In this document: positions 1 through 7,169 of the stretch, piece by piece
Layout of the letters: each line of letters opens with the position of its first letter
How positions within the stretch are numbered: position 1 is the first letter of the stretch
Assembly (NCBI GenBank): GCA_964608095.1
Contig: CAZSMK010000067.1
Location: forward strand, 1-49,462
Origin: CAZSMK01 sp964608095
Lineage (GTDB): Bacteria; Sumerlaeota; Sumerlaeia; MWCT01; JAGHBZ01
Length of the DNA stretch: 49,462 bases
Direction of reading: 5' to 3'
The notes under the pieces: generated by a model
What the model saw: only the letters and a program-made list of their open reading frames with translations
The model's database searches: none
What the model was told of the DNA's origin: nothing
Position numbers and translations under genes: made by a program

Positions 1-43
1 AGAAAAAAAGAGTTTTTGTTTTCCAAGAAATTAGTGAGGATAA

Positions 44-75
44 GGGGACAAGCTGGGACGCTTATCCTACAGTAT
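44..75 (+). repeat. Dispersed intergenic repeat, copy 1
   Basis: The stretch contains GACAAGC, then GGGACGCTTATCCTAC and AGTAT. It is nearly identical to the reverse complement of 43341-43368 and related to copies at 143-169 and 241-270. It is directly followed by a GTAGGACAACCG hairpin. It encodes nothing recognisable. Confidence 0.7.
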
Positions 76-80
76 TGTAG

Positions 81-99
81 GACAACCGTCTCGGTTGTC
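81..99. repeat. Perfect 8-bp hairpin
   Basis: GACAACCG at 81-88 and CGGTTGTC at 92-99 are perfectly complementary around the loop TCT. The hairpin directly follows repeat copy 1, so it is probably part of the same non-coding element. No U-tract follows, so it is not a typical intrinsic terminator. Confidence 0.65.
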
Positions 100-142
100 A
101 GCCGTAGAACGTTAGTATTGCCTGAAATTGTTACGATATAAG

Positions 143-169
143 GGGGACAAGCGGGGACGCGTATCCTAC
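143..169 (+). repeat. Dispersed intergenic repeat, copy 2
   Basis: GGGGACAAGCGGGGACGC is followed by GTATCCTAC. This matches copy 1 with a few substitutions, 99 bp downstream in the same orientation. Confidence 0.65.
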
Positions 170-191
170 TTCTCCAAATCGCACTTGTGCG

Positions 192-209
192 CGCACGCTC
201 AGGCGTGCG
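192..209. repeat. GC-rich hairpin in repeat region
   Basis: CGCACGC (192-198) pairs with GCGTGCG (203-209) around the loop TCAG. A similar GTGCGCGCAC-containing inverted repeat is at 43232-43255 beside another repeat copy, so the hairpin is a recurring neighbour of the GACAAGC element. Confidence 0.5.
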
Positions 210-240
210 ATTACGCGAACGTGTACGAGCACGATATGAT

Positions 241-270
241 TGACAAGCGAGGACGATTATTCTACAGTAT
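241..270 (+). repeat. Dispersed intergenic repeat, copy 3 (degenerate)
   Basis: TGACAAGCGAGGACG is followed by ATTATTCTACAGTAT. The first half equals the copy at 43341-43368 (reverse strand). The second half has drifted from CTTATCCTACAGTA. Confidence 0.6.
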
Positions 271-447
271 CTTAGGCGCGCTGAAGAAAGCTTATTCGGG
301 ACGAACGAAAATACTTCAAAAAAAACATACGAGTGCGCGTACAACGCCAAGGGTGTGTACGATGAGGGATACTCAAGTAGAGGGATTTAGTGAGATCAAC
401 TGTTTTGAAAATTCTGCAGTCGGTTGCATCGCAAGAGGGAATAATGT

Positions 448-1737
448 TCAGGGTTTCTTTTTGGTAAAGAAAACGCGTTGCGCTTTGCCGGGCTGGCGGG
501 GGAGTTCGCCCGGTTTGAATATATCCCCCTTGGGACTGAATCCCAACTCTTCCTTGAGCCGTTTTTCCACCATATAGCCGGTCACATACTCTTCCGCCTC
601 GACGTTTATTCTCACGTCTTTAATACCGTTAATCTCTTCGATGATGATCTGGTAGTGGCTTTTAACGCCGGGGATACTCATCAGTATCTGCTCGACCTGC
701 TTTGGGAAGAAGTTGACGCCTTTAACGATAAGCATATCGTCGATTCTGCCCTTGATACGGTCGATGCGGGTATGTGTTCTGCCACAGGCACATTTGTCGC
801 GTGAGACGATGCGGCTGATGTCGCCGGTCTTGAGGCGTATAACGGGCATTGCATGCCGCGTAAGCGAGGTGAAAATCAACTCGCCTTCCTTGCCGTCATC
901 CACGGGTTCACCCGTGTCAGGATTAATGACCTCGAGGATGTAATGATCTTCCCAGACGTGGATACCCTCGTGAGCGGGACAGTCCATGCCGGTGGTGCCG
1001 ACACCGCCAGTTTCCGTCATGCCATAGATGTCGAATGTCTCGATGCCAAGGAGGTCGTTGAGTTTTTTCTGCATAGCGTCGCTAAATGTTTCCGCGCCGA
1101 AGATGCCGATCTCGAGATCGTCGAGCGAATCCCCGGTCGATTCCAGCTCTTCGATGATGCGCAATCCATAGGATACGACGCCCATAAGCCCGCGCACCTT
1201 GAAATCTTTCATAAGCTTGATTTGTCGAGGTGTATTACCTGCGCCGGTTGGAATGACGAAGATGCCGCCTTTACGTGCGCCGTGATAGAAACCGAATCCG
1301 CCGTTGAAGAGTCCGAACGACGGTGTGATCTGAATCGTGTCGCCATAGCGCAGCCCGGACATATAAAGGCATCGCGCCATACATTCAGCCCACTGGTCGA
1401 GATCGGACTCGGTATAGGGCATGACTACGGGACTGCCGGTCGAGCCGGAGGACATATGCATCTCGCGCAATTCGGAGCGCTTGACACATAACAAGCCCAG
1501 CGGGTAGGACGTGCGCATTAACTCTTTATCCACCATGGGCAGGAGCGGCAGGTCGTCGAGTCCCTTTATATCTGCGGGATTGATTCCTTTCTCGTCGAAC
1601 ATTTTCCGGTAGAGAGGGTTTGAGGTGTAGGCGTGGGTGCAGATTTTTTTCAGCCGTTGCTCCTGCACGGCTCGAATCTCGTCGACCGATGCGGTTTCCA
1701 TCTTTTCGTTAAAGAATCCTGACATCTTTTCAGGCAT
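448..1737 (-). CDS. paaK: Phenylacetate/arylacetate-CoA ligase
   Basis: This 429-residue AMP-forming ligase joins an arylacetate such as phenylacetate to CoA using ATP. It has the usual family length. Visible signatures are the SSGSTGSPVV nucleotide-binding loop, YGMTETGG in the adenylation core, and a C-terminal domain with RIKGRIDDMLIVKG. The start follows AGGAG with a 10-nt spacing (AGGAGATAGCGCGCA-ATG) and overlaps the end of iorB by 8 bases, so the genes are translationally coupled. With the upstream iorAB genes it fits aromatic amino-acid catabolism: the oxidoreductase makes arylacetyl-CoA and the ligase interconverts acid and thioester. Whether it works in the scavenging or the ATP-yielding direction here is unknown. 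Confidence 0.93.
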   Translation of the reverse strand: MPEKMSGFFNEKMETASVDEIRAVQEQRLKKICTHAYTSNPLYRKMFDEKGINPADIKGLDDLPLLPMVDKELMRTSYPLGLLCVKRSELREMHMSSGSTGSPVVMPYTESDLDQWAECMARCLYMSGLRYGDTIQITPSFGLFNGGFGFYHGARKGGIFVIPTGAGNTPRQIKLMKDFKVRGLMGVVSYGLRIIEELESTGDSLDDLEIGIFGAETFSDAMQKKLNDLLGIETFDIYGMTETGGVGTTGMDCPAHEGIHVWEDHYILEVINPDTGEPVDDGKEGELIFTSLTRHAMPVIRLKTGDISRIVSRDKCACGRTHTRIDRIKGRIDDMLIVKGVNFFPKQVEQILMSIPGVKSHYQIIIEEINGIKDVRINVEAEEYVTGYMVEKRLKEELGFSPKGDIFKPGELPRQPGKAQRVFFTKKKP

Positions 1738-2338
1738 TGCGCGCTATCTCCTGTCCTTGTTGAAACGCGGCAAGGTTAATTTCGATGAAGTGCGATTTTA
1801 TCAAACTTTTCATAACCGTTTCCCATATTTCCTGGGCAAACGGAAGATGAATAGAAAGAGCGCCCAGAAGAATCGTGTTACTCACTTTTGTGTTACCCAA
1901 TTCTCGTGCGATATGAATACAATCGATAAGGAGTGGATTGTCATAGGATTCACGAAGGAGCTCGTCTATGTTATCGGGATAAGCCGCGACGCCCATGGAC
2001 ACGCTTACGGGTTTAATGCACTGGTCGTTAATGAAGACTTTAGCCGATGATTTGGTAAGGTGTGCGTATCTGAGGGCTTCGAGTTTTTCGAGCGCGACAA
2101 GATATTCGATATCGCCGGATGAAATGAGGGGTGAAAAGACTTTTTCGCCGAAGCGAATCTGGCTGGTCACGCTCCCGCCTCGTTGTGCCATACCGTGCAC
2201 GTCCGTGCTCTTGACATCAAAGCCGGACATCAACGCTACGTTAGAGATGATACGGCTTGCCAGGAGAATCCCCTGTCCACCTACGCCAGCAAGGAGAATA
2301 TTTCGTACGCTCGTCAATCTTTCTTTGCTTTCAGTCAT
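1730..2338 (-). CDS. iorB: Indolepyruvate:ferredoxin oxidoreductase, beta subunit
   Basis: This is the gamma-type subunit (202 residues) of the 2-oxoacid:ferredoxin oxidoreductase that decarboxylates aryl pyruvates to arylacyl-CoA. The family mark is the N-terminal NILLAGVGGQGILLASRII motif, followed by VHGMAQRGGSV. I chose the ATG at 2338 because it overlaps the iorA stop as ATGA, the usual coupling of these two genes. An upstream in-frame extension would run further into iorA. It overlaps the ligase gene downstream by 8 bases. Confidence 0.92.
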   Translation of the reverse strand: MTESKERLTSVRNILLAGVGGQGILLASRIISNVALMSGFDVKSTDVHGMAQRGGSVTSQIRFGEKVFSPLISSGDIEYLVALEKLEALRYAHLTKSSAKVFINDQCIKPVSVSMGVAAYPDNIDELLRESYDNPLLIDCIHIARELGNTKVSNTILLGALSIHLPFAQEIWETVMKSLIKSHFIEINLAAFQQGQEIARNA

Positions 2339-4107
2339 TCTTCCACCCGAATCGCGCCGAATGGACATACCTGTTCGCACATGTTGCATCCGGTACAGAG
2401 AATGTCGTTTATGCGAACCTTTTTCTTGCCCTCCACCTCGATAGTTTCAATAGCAGGACATCCCAGATTGACACATAGAAGACACCCTGTGCATGCGTCC
2501 TGATCGACTACGCGAATTTTATATTGTTGTTGCTCCAGCAGGATACAGGGTCGCGAAGCAATAATAACAGACGGTTCCTTTATTGCGATCTCGGTTTTAA
2601 GGGTTTCAATGGTCAGGTTGATGTCGTAAGGGTCGATAGTGAAGATGCGTTGTACGCCGCACGCACGTGCGATTTCTTCGAACGAGACCTCATACGTCTT
2701 CTCACCCATCAAGGTCTTGCCGGTTGCGGGATGGTCTTGTTGCCCCGTCATTGCCGTAGTTCGGTTGTCGAGGATCACGAGGGTGCCGATTCCTTTGTTG
2801 TAGACGATATCCATCAAGCCGGTGATGCCGGAATGCAGGAATGTGGAATCGCCGATAACGCCGACGACGTTTTGTTCCACTCCTGCCTTCTGCATACCGT
2901 GCATGACGCCCACTGCAGCGCCCATGCAAATGATAGTATCCATTCTATTAAAAGGGGGCGCATAACCGAGACTGTAGCAGCCTATATCGCCGGTAACTAC
3001 GACCTTAAGCCGTCTGAGGGCGTAAAAAAGCCCGCGATGCGGACAACCGGGGCAAAGGACGGGCGCACGAACCGGTAGATTTTCTAAAGGTTGACGCGCC
3101 GGAGTGTCGGTCGACAGTTTCTCGCCGAGGAGTTGTTGCCTTACAGACATGACGATGTCCGGCGTGAGCTCGCCCGTAACCGGGACAAATGTCTTGCCCT
3201 CGAGCTCGATTCCATGCGCCTTGATTTCCGTCTCAAAAAAAGGATCAAGTTCCTCGATGATGATCAGGCGTTTCACACGTGCGGCAAAATCGCGTATTCG
3301 GTTCATTGCCAGCGGGTATGCAAGCCCGAGTTTCAAGACGCTGGCTTCAGGGATACATTCCTTGACATATTGATACGTGGTAGACGAGGTGATAATGCCG
3401 AGCTCGGGTGATTTGCGTTCCTCGACAATAAGGTCTGAATTGTTGGCGAACTCTTCAAGAAATTGGAGACGAACCTCGACTTTTTCGTGCATGCGACGCG
3501 CGTTGGCGGGAACAGGGACGTATTTTGACGGGTCTTTATCAAAGCCGATCTCGATCTTCGAGGGATGGGGCTCCTCAAGGGTAACCACAGTTTTCGTATG
3601 TGATATGCGGGTGGTGCTTCTGACAATAACGGGCGTATCGAACGTTTCGGAGATTGCGAGCCCTTGCTTTACAAAATCTTTGGCTTCCTGGGAGTCGGAG
3701 GGTTCCAGGACGGGGATTTTGGCGAACCTGCCGTAGTTGCGGGTGTCTTGCTCGTTCTGTGAAGAATACATACCGGGATCGTCGGCGACAATGAGAACCA
3801 ACCCGCCTTTTATGCCGGTGTAGGAGAGTGTCATGAGCGGGTCGGCTGCTACATTGAGTCCGACGTGTTTCATGGTTACGATGGCGCGAGCGCCGGCAAG
3901 CGCCGCTCCGATAGCGACCTCGAGCGCGACTTTTTCGTTCGGCGACCACTCACTGTAGATGCCCGGATATTTCACCACGTTCTCGAGTATCTCGGTACTG
4001 GGCGTGCCGGGATACCCTGTGGCAACCTTGACTCCGGCTTCATACGCACCACGCGCGAATGCCTCGTTTCCCATGAGTAATACGGTATCTCCCGCTTTTC
4101 CTATCAT
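2335..4107 (-). CDS. iorA: Indolepyruvate:ferredoxin oxidoreductase, alpha subunit
   Basis: This 590-residue subunit is the catalytic half of the oxygen-sensitive enzyme that turns indolepyruvate, phenylpyruvate or hydroxyphenylpyruvate plus CoA into arylacetyl-CoA, CO2 and reduced ferredoxin. In order it has an N-terminal pyrimidine-binding domain (GYPGTPSTEIL), a TPP domain (GDIGCYSLGYAPP, then GDSTFLHSGITGL) and two C-terminal [4Fe-4S] ferredoxin motifs (CTGCLLCVNLGCP and CTGCNMCEQVCP). Length is normal. The start is preceded by GAAGGAACCTGA. It is the first gene of iorA-iorB-paaK. Its presence points to anaerobic peptide or amino-acid fermentation, which is inference from the family. Confidence 0.95.
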   Translation of the reverse strand: MIGKAGDTVLLMGNEAFARGAYEAGVKVATGYPGTPSTEILENVVKYPGIYSEWSPNEKVALEVAIGAALAGARAIVTMKHVGLNVAADPLMTLSYTGIKGGLVLIVADDPGMYSSQNEQDTRNYGRFAKIPVLEPSDSQEAKDFVKQGLAISETFDTPVIVRSTTRISHTKTVVTLEEPHPSKIEIGFDKDPSKYVPVPANARRMHEKVEVRLQFLEEFANNSDLIVEERKSPELGIITSSTTYQYVKECIPEASVLKLGLAYPLAMNRIRDFAARVKRLIIIEELDPFFETEIKAHGIELEGKTFVPVTGELTPDIVMSVRQQLLGEKLSTDTPARQPLENLPVRAPVLCPGCPHRGLFYALRRLKVVVTGDIGCYSLGYAPPFNRMDTIICMGAAVGVMHGMQKAGVEQNVVGVIGDSTFLHSGITGLMDIVYNKGIGTLVILDNRTTAMTGQQDHPATGKTLMGEKTYEVSFEEIARACGVQRIFTIDPYDINLTIETLKTEIAIKEPSVIIASRPCILLEQQQYKIRVVDQDACTGCLLCVNLGCPAIETIEVEGKKKVRINDILCTGCNMCEQVCPFGAIRVEE

Positions 4108-4201
4108 TCAGGTTCCTTCGAATTAATCTCAAACTGGTTGTTATGAACAGATTCTGAAGAGATTAGCAGTTTATTAATGTGCAACAAAGTAAAAACAAAA
4201 T

Positions 4202-4230
4202 AAGGTAAGGGAAAACGCAACATGTGTCAA
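4202..4230 (-). promoter_or_regulatory. Possible promoter of iorA-iorB-paaK
   Basis: On the minus strand a perfect TTGACA (4225-4230) lies 17 bp from TACCTT (4202-4207), which keeps the first, second and last consensus bases of a -10 box. The predicted start of transcription is about 90 bp before iorA. Confidence 0.4.
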
Positions 4231-4258
4231 GCCATAAGGATAGGGGTGAGTATCCTTC

Positions 4259-4278
4259 ATCCGGCAAAATGACCGGAT
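4259..4278. repeat. Short inverted repeat downstream of the thioredoxin gene
   Basis: ATCCGG (4259-4264) and CCGGAT (4273-4278) form a 6-bp stem around an 8-nt loop, between the end of the redox thioredoxin gene and iorA. No U-tract follows on the minus strand, so a terminator role is uncertain. Confidence 0.35.
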
Positions 4279-4313
4279 ATTAATAATACACGGATTGCAA
4301 TCCCGACGTGGCG

Positions 4314-4547
4314 TTATATAAGAAGTTGCTTGATTTCTTCGACATTCAATACCTTGCCTGACGCTCTGACTTTTCCGTCAATAGCAAGAGCCGGTGTCAC
4401 CATAACGCCGAATTGGATAATGTCCGCGGTGTTGGTAACCTTTACGATTTCGTACTCGATGCCAAGTTCCGCTGCAGCCTTTTCGGCATTCCCCGCAAGT
4501 TTCTGACATTTAGGACATCCCGCACCCAATATCTGAATCTTCTTCAT
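4314..4547 (-). CDS. Small thioredoxin-like redox-active disulfide protein
   Basis: This 77-residue protein is of the 'redox-active disulfide protein 2' type, a minimal thioredoxin/glutaredoxin fold. The active site is C11-P-K-C14 (GAGCPKC), and VMVTPALAIDG supplies the cis-proline segment. It has a strong ribosome binding site (GGAAAGGAGTC) and starts 15 bp after the permease stop, so it belongs to the arsR-permease operon. Such proteins often sit beside COG0701 permeases under ArsR control. A role in thiol or metalloid redox chemistry at the permease is inference. Confidence 0.9.
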   Translation of the reverse strand: MKKIQILGAGCPKCQKLAGNAEKAAAELGIEYEIVKVTNTADIIQFGVMVTPALAIDGKVRASGKVLNVEEIKQLLI

Positions 4548-4562
4548 ATCGCGACTCCTTTC

Positions 4563-5864
4563 CTATCCAAAAATATACCCATAAAACATTCCCATAATGG
4601 TAGCCATGATAACAACAAGCAGTACAAAGACTATGGTTTTCTTGGTTCCCATAATGCTCCGGATGACAAGCATGTTGGGAAGCGAGACTGCAGGACCTGC
4701 AAGGAGAAGAGCGAGTGCGGGCCCCTTACCCATGCCGCTTCCGAGCAGTCCCTGCAGTATCGGCACCTCGGTCAGTGTGGCAAAATACATGAACGCAGCA
4801 ATAATGGACGCAAAGAAATTGGATGTGAGCGAGTTGTCGCCGACAAGGCTTTCAACCCAAATGGAGGGAATGAGCCCTTCGTGACCGGGTCGCCCAAGGA
4901 GTAAGCCCGCTAAAATAACACCGAAGAAAAGGAGAGGTAAGATTTGTTTTGAAAATCCCCATGTTGATGCCACCCATTCGGTCGATTCGCCTTCTGTGGT
5001 GCTTGCGCTGATGGTCAAGCCTGCGACACCCACAGTGAAGGCAACCATAGGCTGATGTGGTAAGAGTAGTGCAGTAATAAGGGAGAGCAGTGCAGTTACA
5101 AGGATTTTGAACCACGCTATCCGAAACCAGAGGAACATGAGGAAGCCGAGGGCTGAGCCTGCAAGTGCGGTGAGCAACCATTTGTACGCATAGATGGCAT
5201 ACCATAGACCAGTCGTATCTTGTGGCTTCCCCCAATTAGCAAATACGAGAATGGCAATCATGGAGCCGAAAAAGACCGCATTTTGCCACAATGGTCTCGA
5301 GACCTCGTCATCGGGAATCGCCATCTCTCTGTTTATGCGTTCCATCTCTTCTTTAATGAAGATAAAGTGCATAATGATTCCAATGATAATGCTGAAAAAG
5401 ATGGAGCCGAGAGCGCGTGCGATTCCCATTTCAATTCCAAGCACCCGTGCGGTTAGAATGATAGCCAGTACATTAATCGCAGGTCCGGAATAGAGGAAGG
5501 CGACCGCAGGACCCAAGCCTGCTCCCATTCGGTATATACCGGCGAATAAAGGCAAGACGGTACATGAGCACACGGCGAGAATAGTTCCCGAGATTGAAGC
5601 CACGCTAAACGCCAGTATTTTATGTGACTTTGCACCGAGATATTTGATAACAGATGCCTTGCCGAGAAAGACCGAAATCGCCCCGGCGATGAAGAATGCC
5701 GGAATCAGGCAAAGGATGACATGCTCGCGTGCGTACCATTTTGCAAGAGCCAATGCCTCTATAATGGATTGGCTAAAACGTTCATTCTCGAGGGGCATAA
5801 AGAAGAGGAGGAGAAAGGCAAGAATAAAGAAGAAGAGAAGAGTTATATGTTTTTTAGAATTCAT
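4563..5864 (-). CDS. COG0701 (ArsP/YraQ-type) membrane permease
   Basis: This 433-residue integral membrane protein belongs to the permease family that includes the organoarsenical exporter ArsP. Two hydrophobic halves of about five segments each flank a central loop. C99 and C101 lie in a CSCTVLPLFAGI motif at the position where ArsP proteins carry their conserved cysteines. Conserved GPAINV and AGPAVSLPN loops mark the two repeats. I chose the ATG at 5864: a longer reading from 5954 would run into arsR and through an ArsR-type operator. The neighbours (arsR, thioredoxin) point to export of a thiol-reactive metalloid or organometalloid. The substrate is not determined by sequence. Confidence 0.9.
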   Translation of the reverse strand: MNSKKHITLLFFFILAFLLLFFMPLENERFSQSIIEALALAKWYAREHVILCLIPAFFIAGAISVFLGKASVIKYLGAKSHKILAFSVASISGTILAVCSCTVLPLFAGIYRMGAGLGPAVAFLYSGPAINVLAIILTARVLGIEMGIARALGSIFFSIIIGIIMHFIFIKEEMERINREMAIPDDEVSRPLWQNAVFFGSMIAILVFANWGKPQDTTGLWYAIYAYKWLLTALAGSALGFLMFLWFRIAWFKILVTALLSLITALLLPHQPMVAFTVGVAGLTISASTTEGESTEWVASTWGFSKQILPLLFFGVILAGLLLGRPGHEGLIPSIWVESLVGDNSLTSNFFASIIAAFMYFATLTEVPILQGLLGSGMGKGPALALLLAGPAVSLPNMLVIRSIMGTKKTIVFVLLVVIMATIMGMFYGYIFG

Positions 5865-5873
5865 AGGCACGTA

Positions 5874-5895
5874 TATTTGGTTGTTTCGCCAAATA
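5874..5895. promoter_or_regulatory. Second ArsR-type operator, between arsR and the permease
   Basis: TATTTGG (5874-5880) and CCAAATA (5889-5895) form a 22-bp inverted repeat with the same arms and spacing as the operator at 6239-6260. It lies 9 bp before the permease start and has no -10-like core. It may allow repressor binding inside the operon, for example as a roadblock. Confidence 0.65.
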
Positions 5896-5911
5896 ACAGG
5901 GTAAAAAAACT

Positions 5912-6217
5912 TCACCCCTCCGTTGACATCTCCAGTACTATAGATTCCACGCATCCTATAAACCTCAAGATACAGAGCATTTTGAGGTGATAGAACACCT
6001 TCTGCCCTCTTTTTTCATCCTCGATGATACCGGCCTTTTTAAGAAGTGCAAGATGCTTTGATACGGTTGATATATCAACGCCGATTAGCTCTGTTAGCTC
6101 GCAAACACATTTCTCACCCTCCGATAATTTATCAATGATAAAGAGACGCGTGGGGTGAGAAATCGCTTTGAAAACATGTGCTATCGAGGAGTATTTATTT
6201 TTTTCAGCAATTTTCAT
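5912..6217 (-). CDS. arsR: ArsR/SmtB-family metalloid-responsive repressor
   Basis: This 101-residue winged-helix repressor has the full family length. Its recognition region is DISTVSKHLALLKKAGII. The CVC pair (C37, C39) in GEKCVCELTEL matches the alpha-3 As(III)/Sb(III) sensing site of classical ArsR, and C82 and C89 near the C-terminus could add further ligands. It heads the arsR-permease-thioredoxin operon. The promoter's -10 box lies inside a perfect operator upstream, which suggests autorepression relieved by metalloid. The inducer is inferred from the cysteine motif. Confidence 0.93.
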   Translation of the reverse strand: MKIAEKNKYSSIAHVFKAISHPTRLFIIDKLSEGEKCVCELTELIGVDISTVSKHLALLKKAGIIEDEKRGQKVFYHLKMLCILRFIGCVESIVLEMSTEG

Positions 6218-6238
6218 GATTTATCCCCACAAAAGAGA

Positions 6239-6260
6239 TATTTGGCATTTTAGCCAAATA
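6239..6260. promoter_or_regulatory. ArsR operator (perfect inverted repeat)
   Basis: TATTTGGC (6239-6246) and GCCAAATA (6253-6260) are perfectly complementary 8-bp arms. The 6-bp spacer is exactly the -10 box of the arsR promoter on the minus strand. The same element recurs at 5874-5895. Confidence 0.85.
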
Positions 6261-6275
6261 ACCGCCGACTGTCAA
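6247..6275 (-). promoter_or_regulatory. Sigma-70-type promoter of the arsR operon
   Basis: On the minus strand TTGACA (6270-6275) is followed after exactly 17 bp by TAAAAT (6247-6252). Predicted transcription starts near 6240, about 22 nt before the arsR start codon. The operator covers the -10 box, so bound ArsR should block RNA polymerase. Confidence 0.85.
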
Positions 6276-6303
6276 CTCCTTTCTTTGCCCATGTGAGTTC
6301 AGC

Positions 6304-6333
6304 TTGAATCACCGAGCGATAAAAGCATAAAAT
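6304..6333 (+). promoter_or_regulatory. Possible promoter of the nucleotidyltransferase-rsmI pair
   Basis: TTGAAT (6304-6309), an 18-bp spacer and TAAAAT (6328-6333) lie about 100 bp before the nucleotidyltransferase. The promoter diverges from that of arsR. Confidence 0.5.
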
Positions 6334-6434
6334 TGCTACTTTATTACTTGCAACGATAAAAGGTTCTTCCTTATCTTTATCAATGGGATTGTTCCAGAGG
6401 GCATTTCAATCCCCCGAGGCTTAGAAGGAGTAGT

Positions 6435-7169
6435 ATGCTGCATTCACAGAATAAGATAACAGCGGTTGTTCTTGCCGGCGGGAAAGGGACACGGCTGAAA
6501 CCATATACCACCGTGATTCCGAAACCCCTCATGCCCGTAGACGATCGACCGGTACTTGAATATGTGTTGAGCTGGATCAAGCAGGGTGGGGTGAGCACTG
6601 TTATTATCGCTATCAACCACCTTGCGGAGTTGATAATGGCCGTTATAGGTTCGGGCGAAAAATGGGGACTCGATATCCGCTATTCGCGTGAAGAAAAACC
6701 GCTGAGCACTATCGGACCGCTGACTCTTATCGAGTCGTTGCCGGAAAATTTCCTCGTGTTGAACGGCGACATCCTGACCGACCTCAAGGTGGACGATTTT
6801 TTCAGATTTCATCTCGAGAAGGGCGCCCTTCTTACTGTGGCAACCTTTGAGCGGATTTCAAAGATCGACTTCGGCGTTATCGAGATAGATGAACAGGGAA
6901 AGGTGAACAATTTCCTTGAAAAGCCCGAGTATTCATCCCGTGTTAGTATGGGTATCTATGCTATGAACCGAAGAATACTCGATTACATTCCTCGTAACAA
7001 GGCGTTCGGATTCGACGAGCTGGTACTTGCGCTCCTTCGTGAAAAGGAAGATATAGCCGTGTTCACGCATGACGGGAAGTGGCTCGATATAGGGAGACCC
7101 GAAGATTACGATCTGGCTAATCAGGAAGACACCGCGCCGCTCCTTAAAAGAATGTTAGGTGTAGGATGA
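6435..7169 (+). CDS. Sugar-phosphate nucleotidyltransferase
   Basis: This 244-residue enzyme of the NTP-transferase family activates a sugar-1-phosphate with an NTP. The signature LAGGKGTRLKPYT and PKPLMPVDDRPVLEYVL at the N-terminus, NGDILTDL for metal and sugar binding, EKPEYSSRVSMGIY, and the C-terminal WLDIGRPEDYDLAN are all present. Length fits the short mannose-1-phosphate guanylyltransferase or glucose-1-phosphate thymidylyltransferase class, without a C-terminal hexapeptide domain. The exact base and sugar cannot be decided. AGAAGGAG precedes the start. Its stop overlaps the start of rsmI. Confidence 0.88.
   Translation: MLHSQNKITAVVLAGGKGTRLKPYTTVIPKPLMPVDDRPVLEYVLSWIKQGGVSTVIIAINHLAELIMAVIGSGEKWGLDIRYSREEKPLSTIGPLTLIESLPENFLVLNGDILTDLKVDDFFRFHLEKGALLTVATFERISKIDFGVIEIDEQGKVNNFLEKPEYSSRVSMGIYAMNRRILDYIPRNKAFGFDELVLALLREKEDIAVFTHDGKWLDIGRPEDYDLANQEDTAPLLKRMLGVG

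Larger units (their letters stand above)
1..447. other. Gene-free repeat-rich intergenic region
   Basis: No convincing gene is present. An open frame across 128-577 has no family resemblance, runs over the repeats and overlaps the end of the phenylacetate-CoA ligase gene on the other strand, so I do not call it. The region holds three degenerate copies of a GACAAGC-type repeat, a perfect short hairpin at 81-99, a GC-rich hairpin at 192-209 and a TTCGGG-type inverted repeat near 294-307. The same elements recur in the gap at 43089-43518, so this is probably dispersed non-coding repeat DNA. Confidence 0.7.

Noticed and set aside
128..577. 149-residue open frame on the plus strand at the left edge
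   Set aside because: It runs across repeats, is not similar to any family I know, and overlaps the end of the well-supported ligase gene.
853..1491. Long antisense open frame within the ligase gene
   Set aside because: It is a shadow of paaK on the other strand with no ribosome binding site or family motif. The same holds for the many antisense frames in other genes.
5865..5954. Upstream extension of the permease
   Set aside because: It overlaps arsR and reads through the second operator. The residues are not membrane-like.
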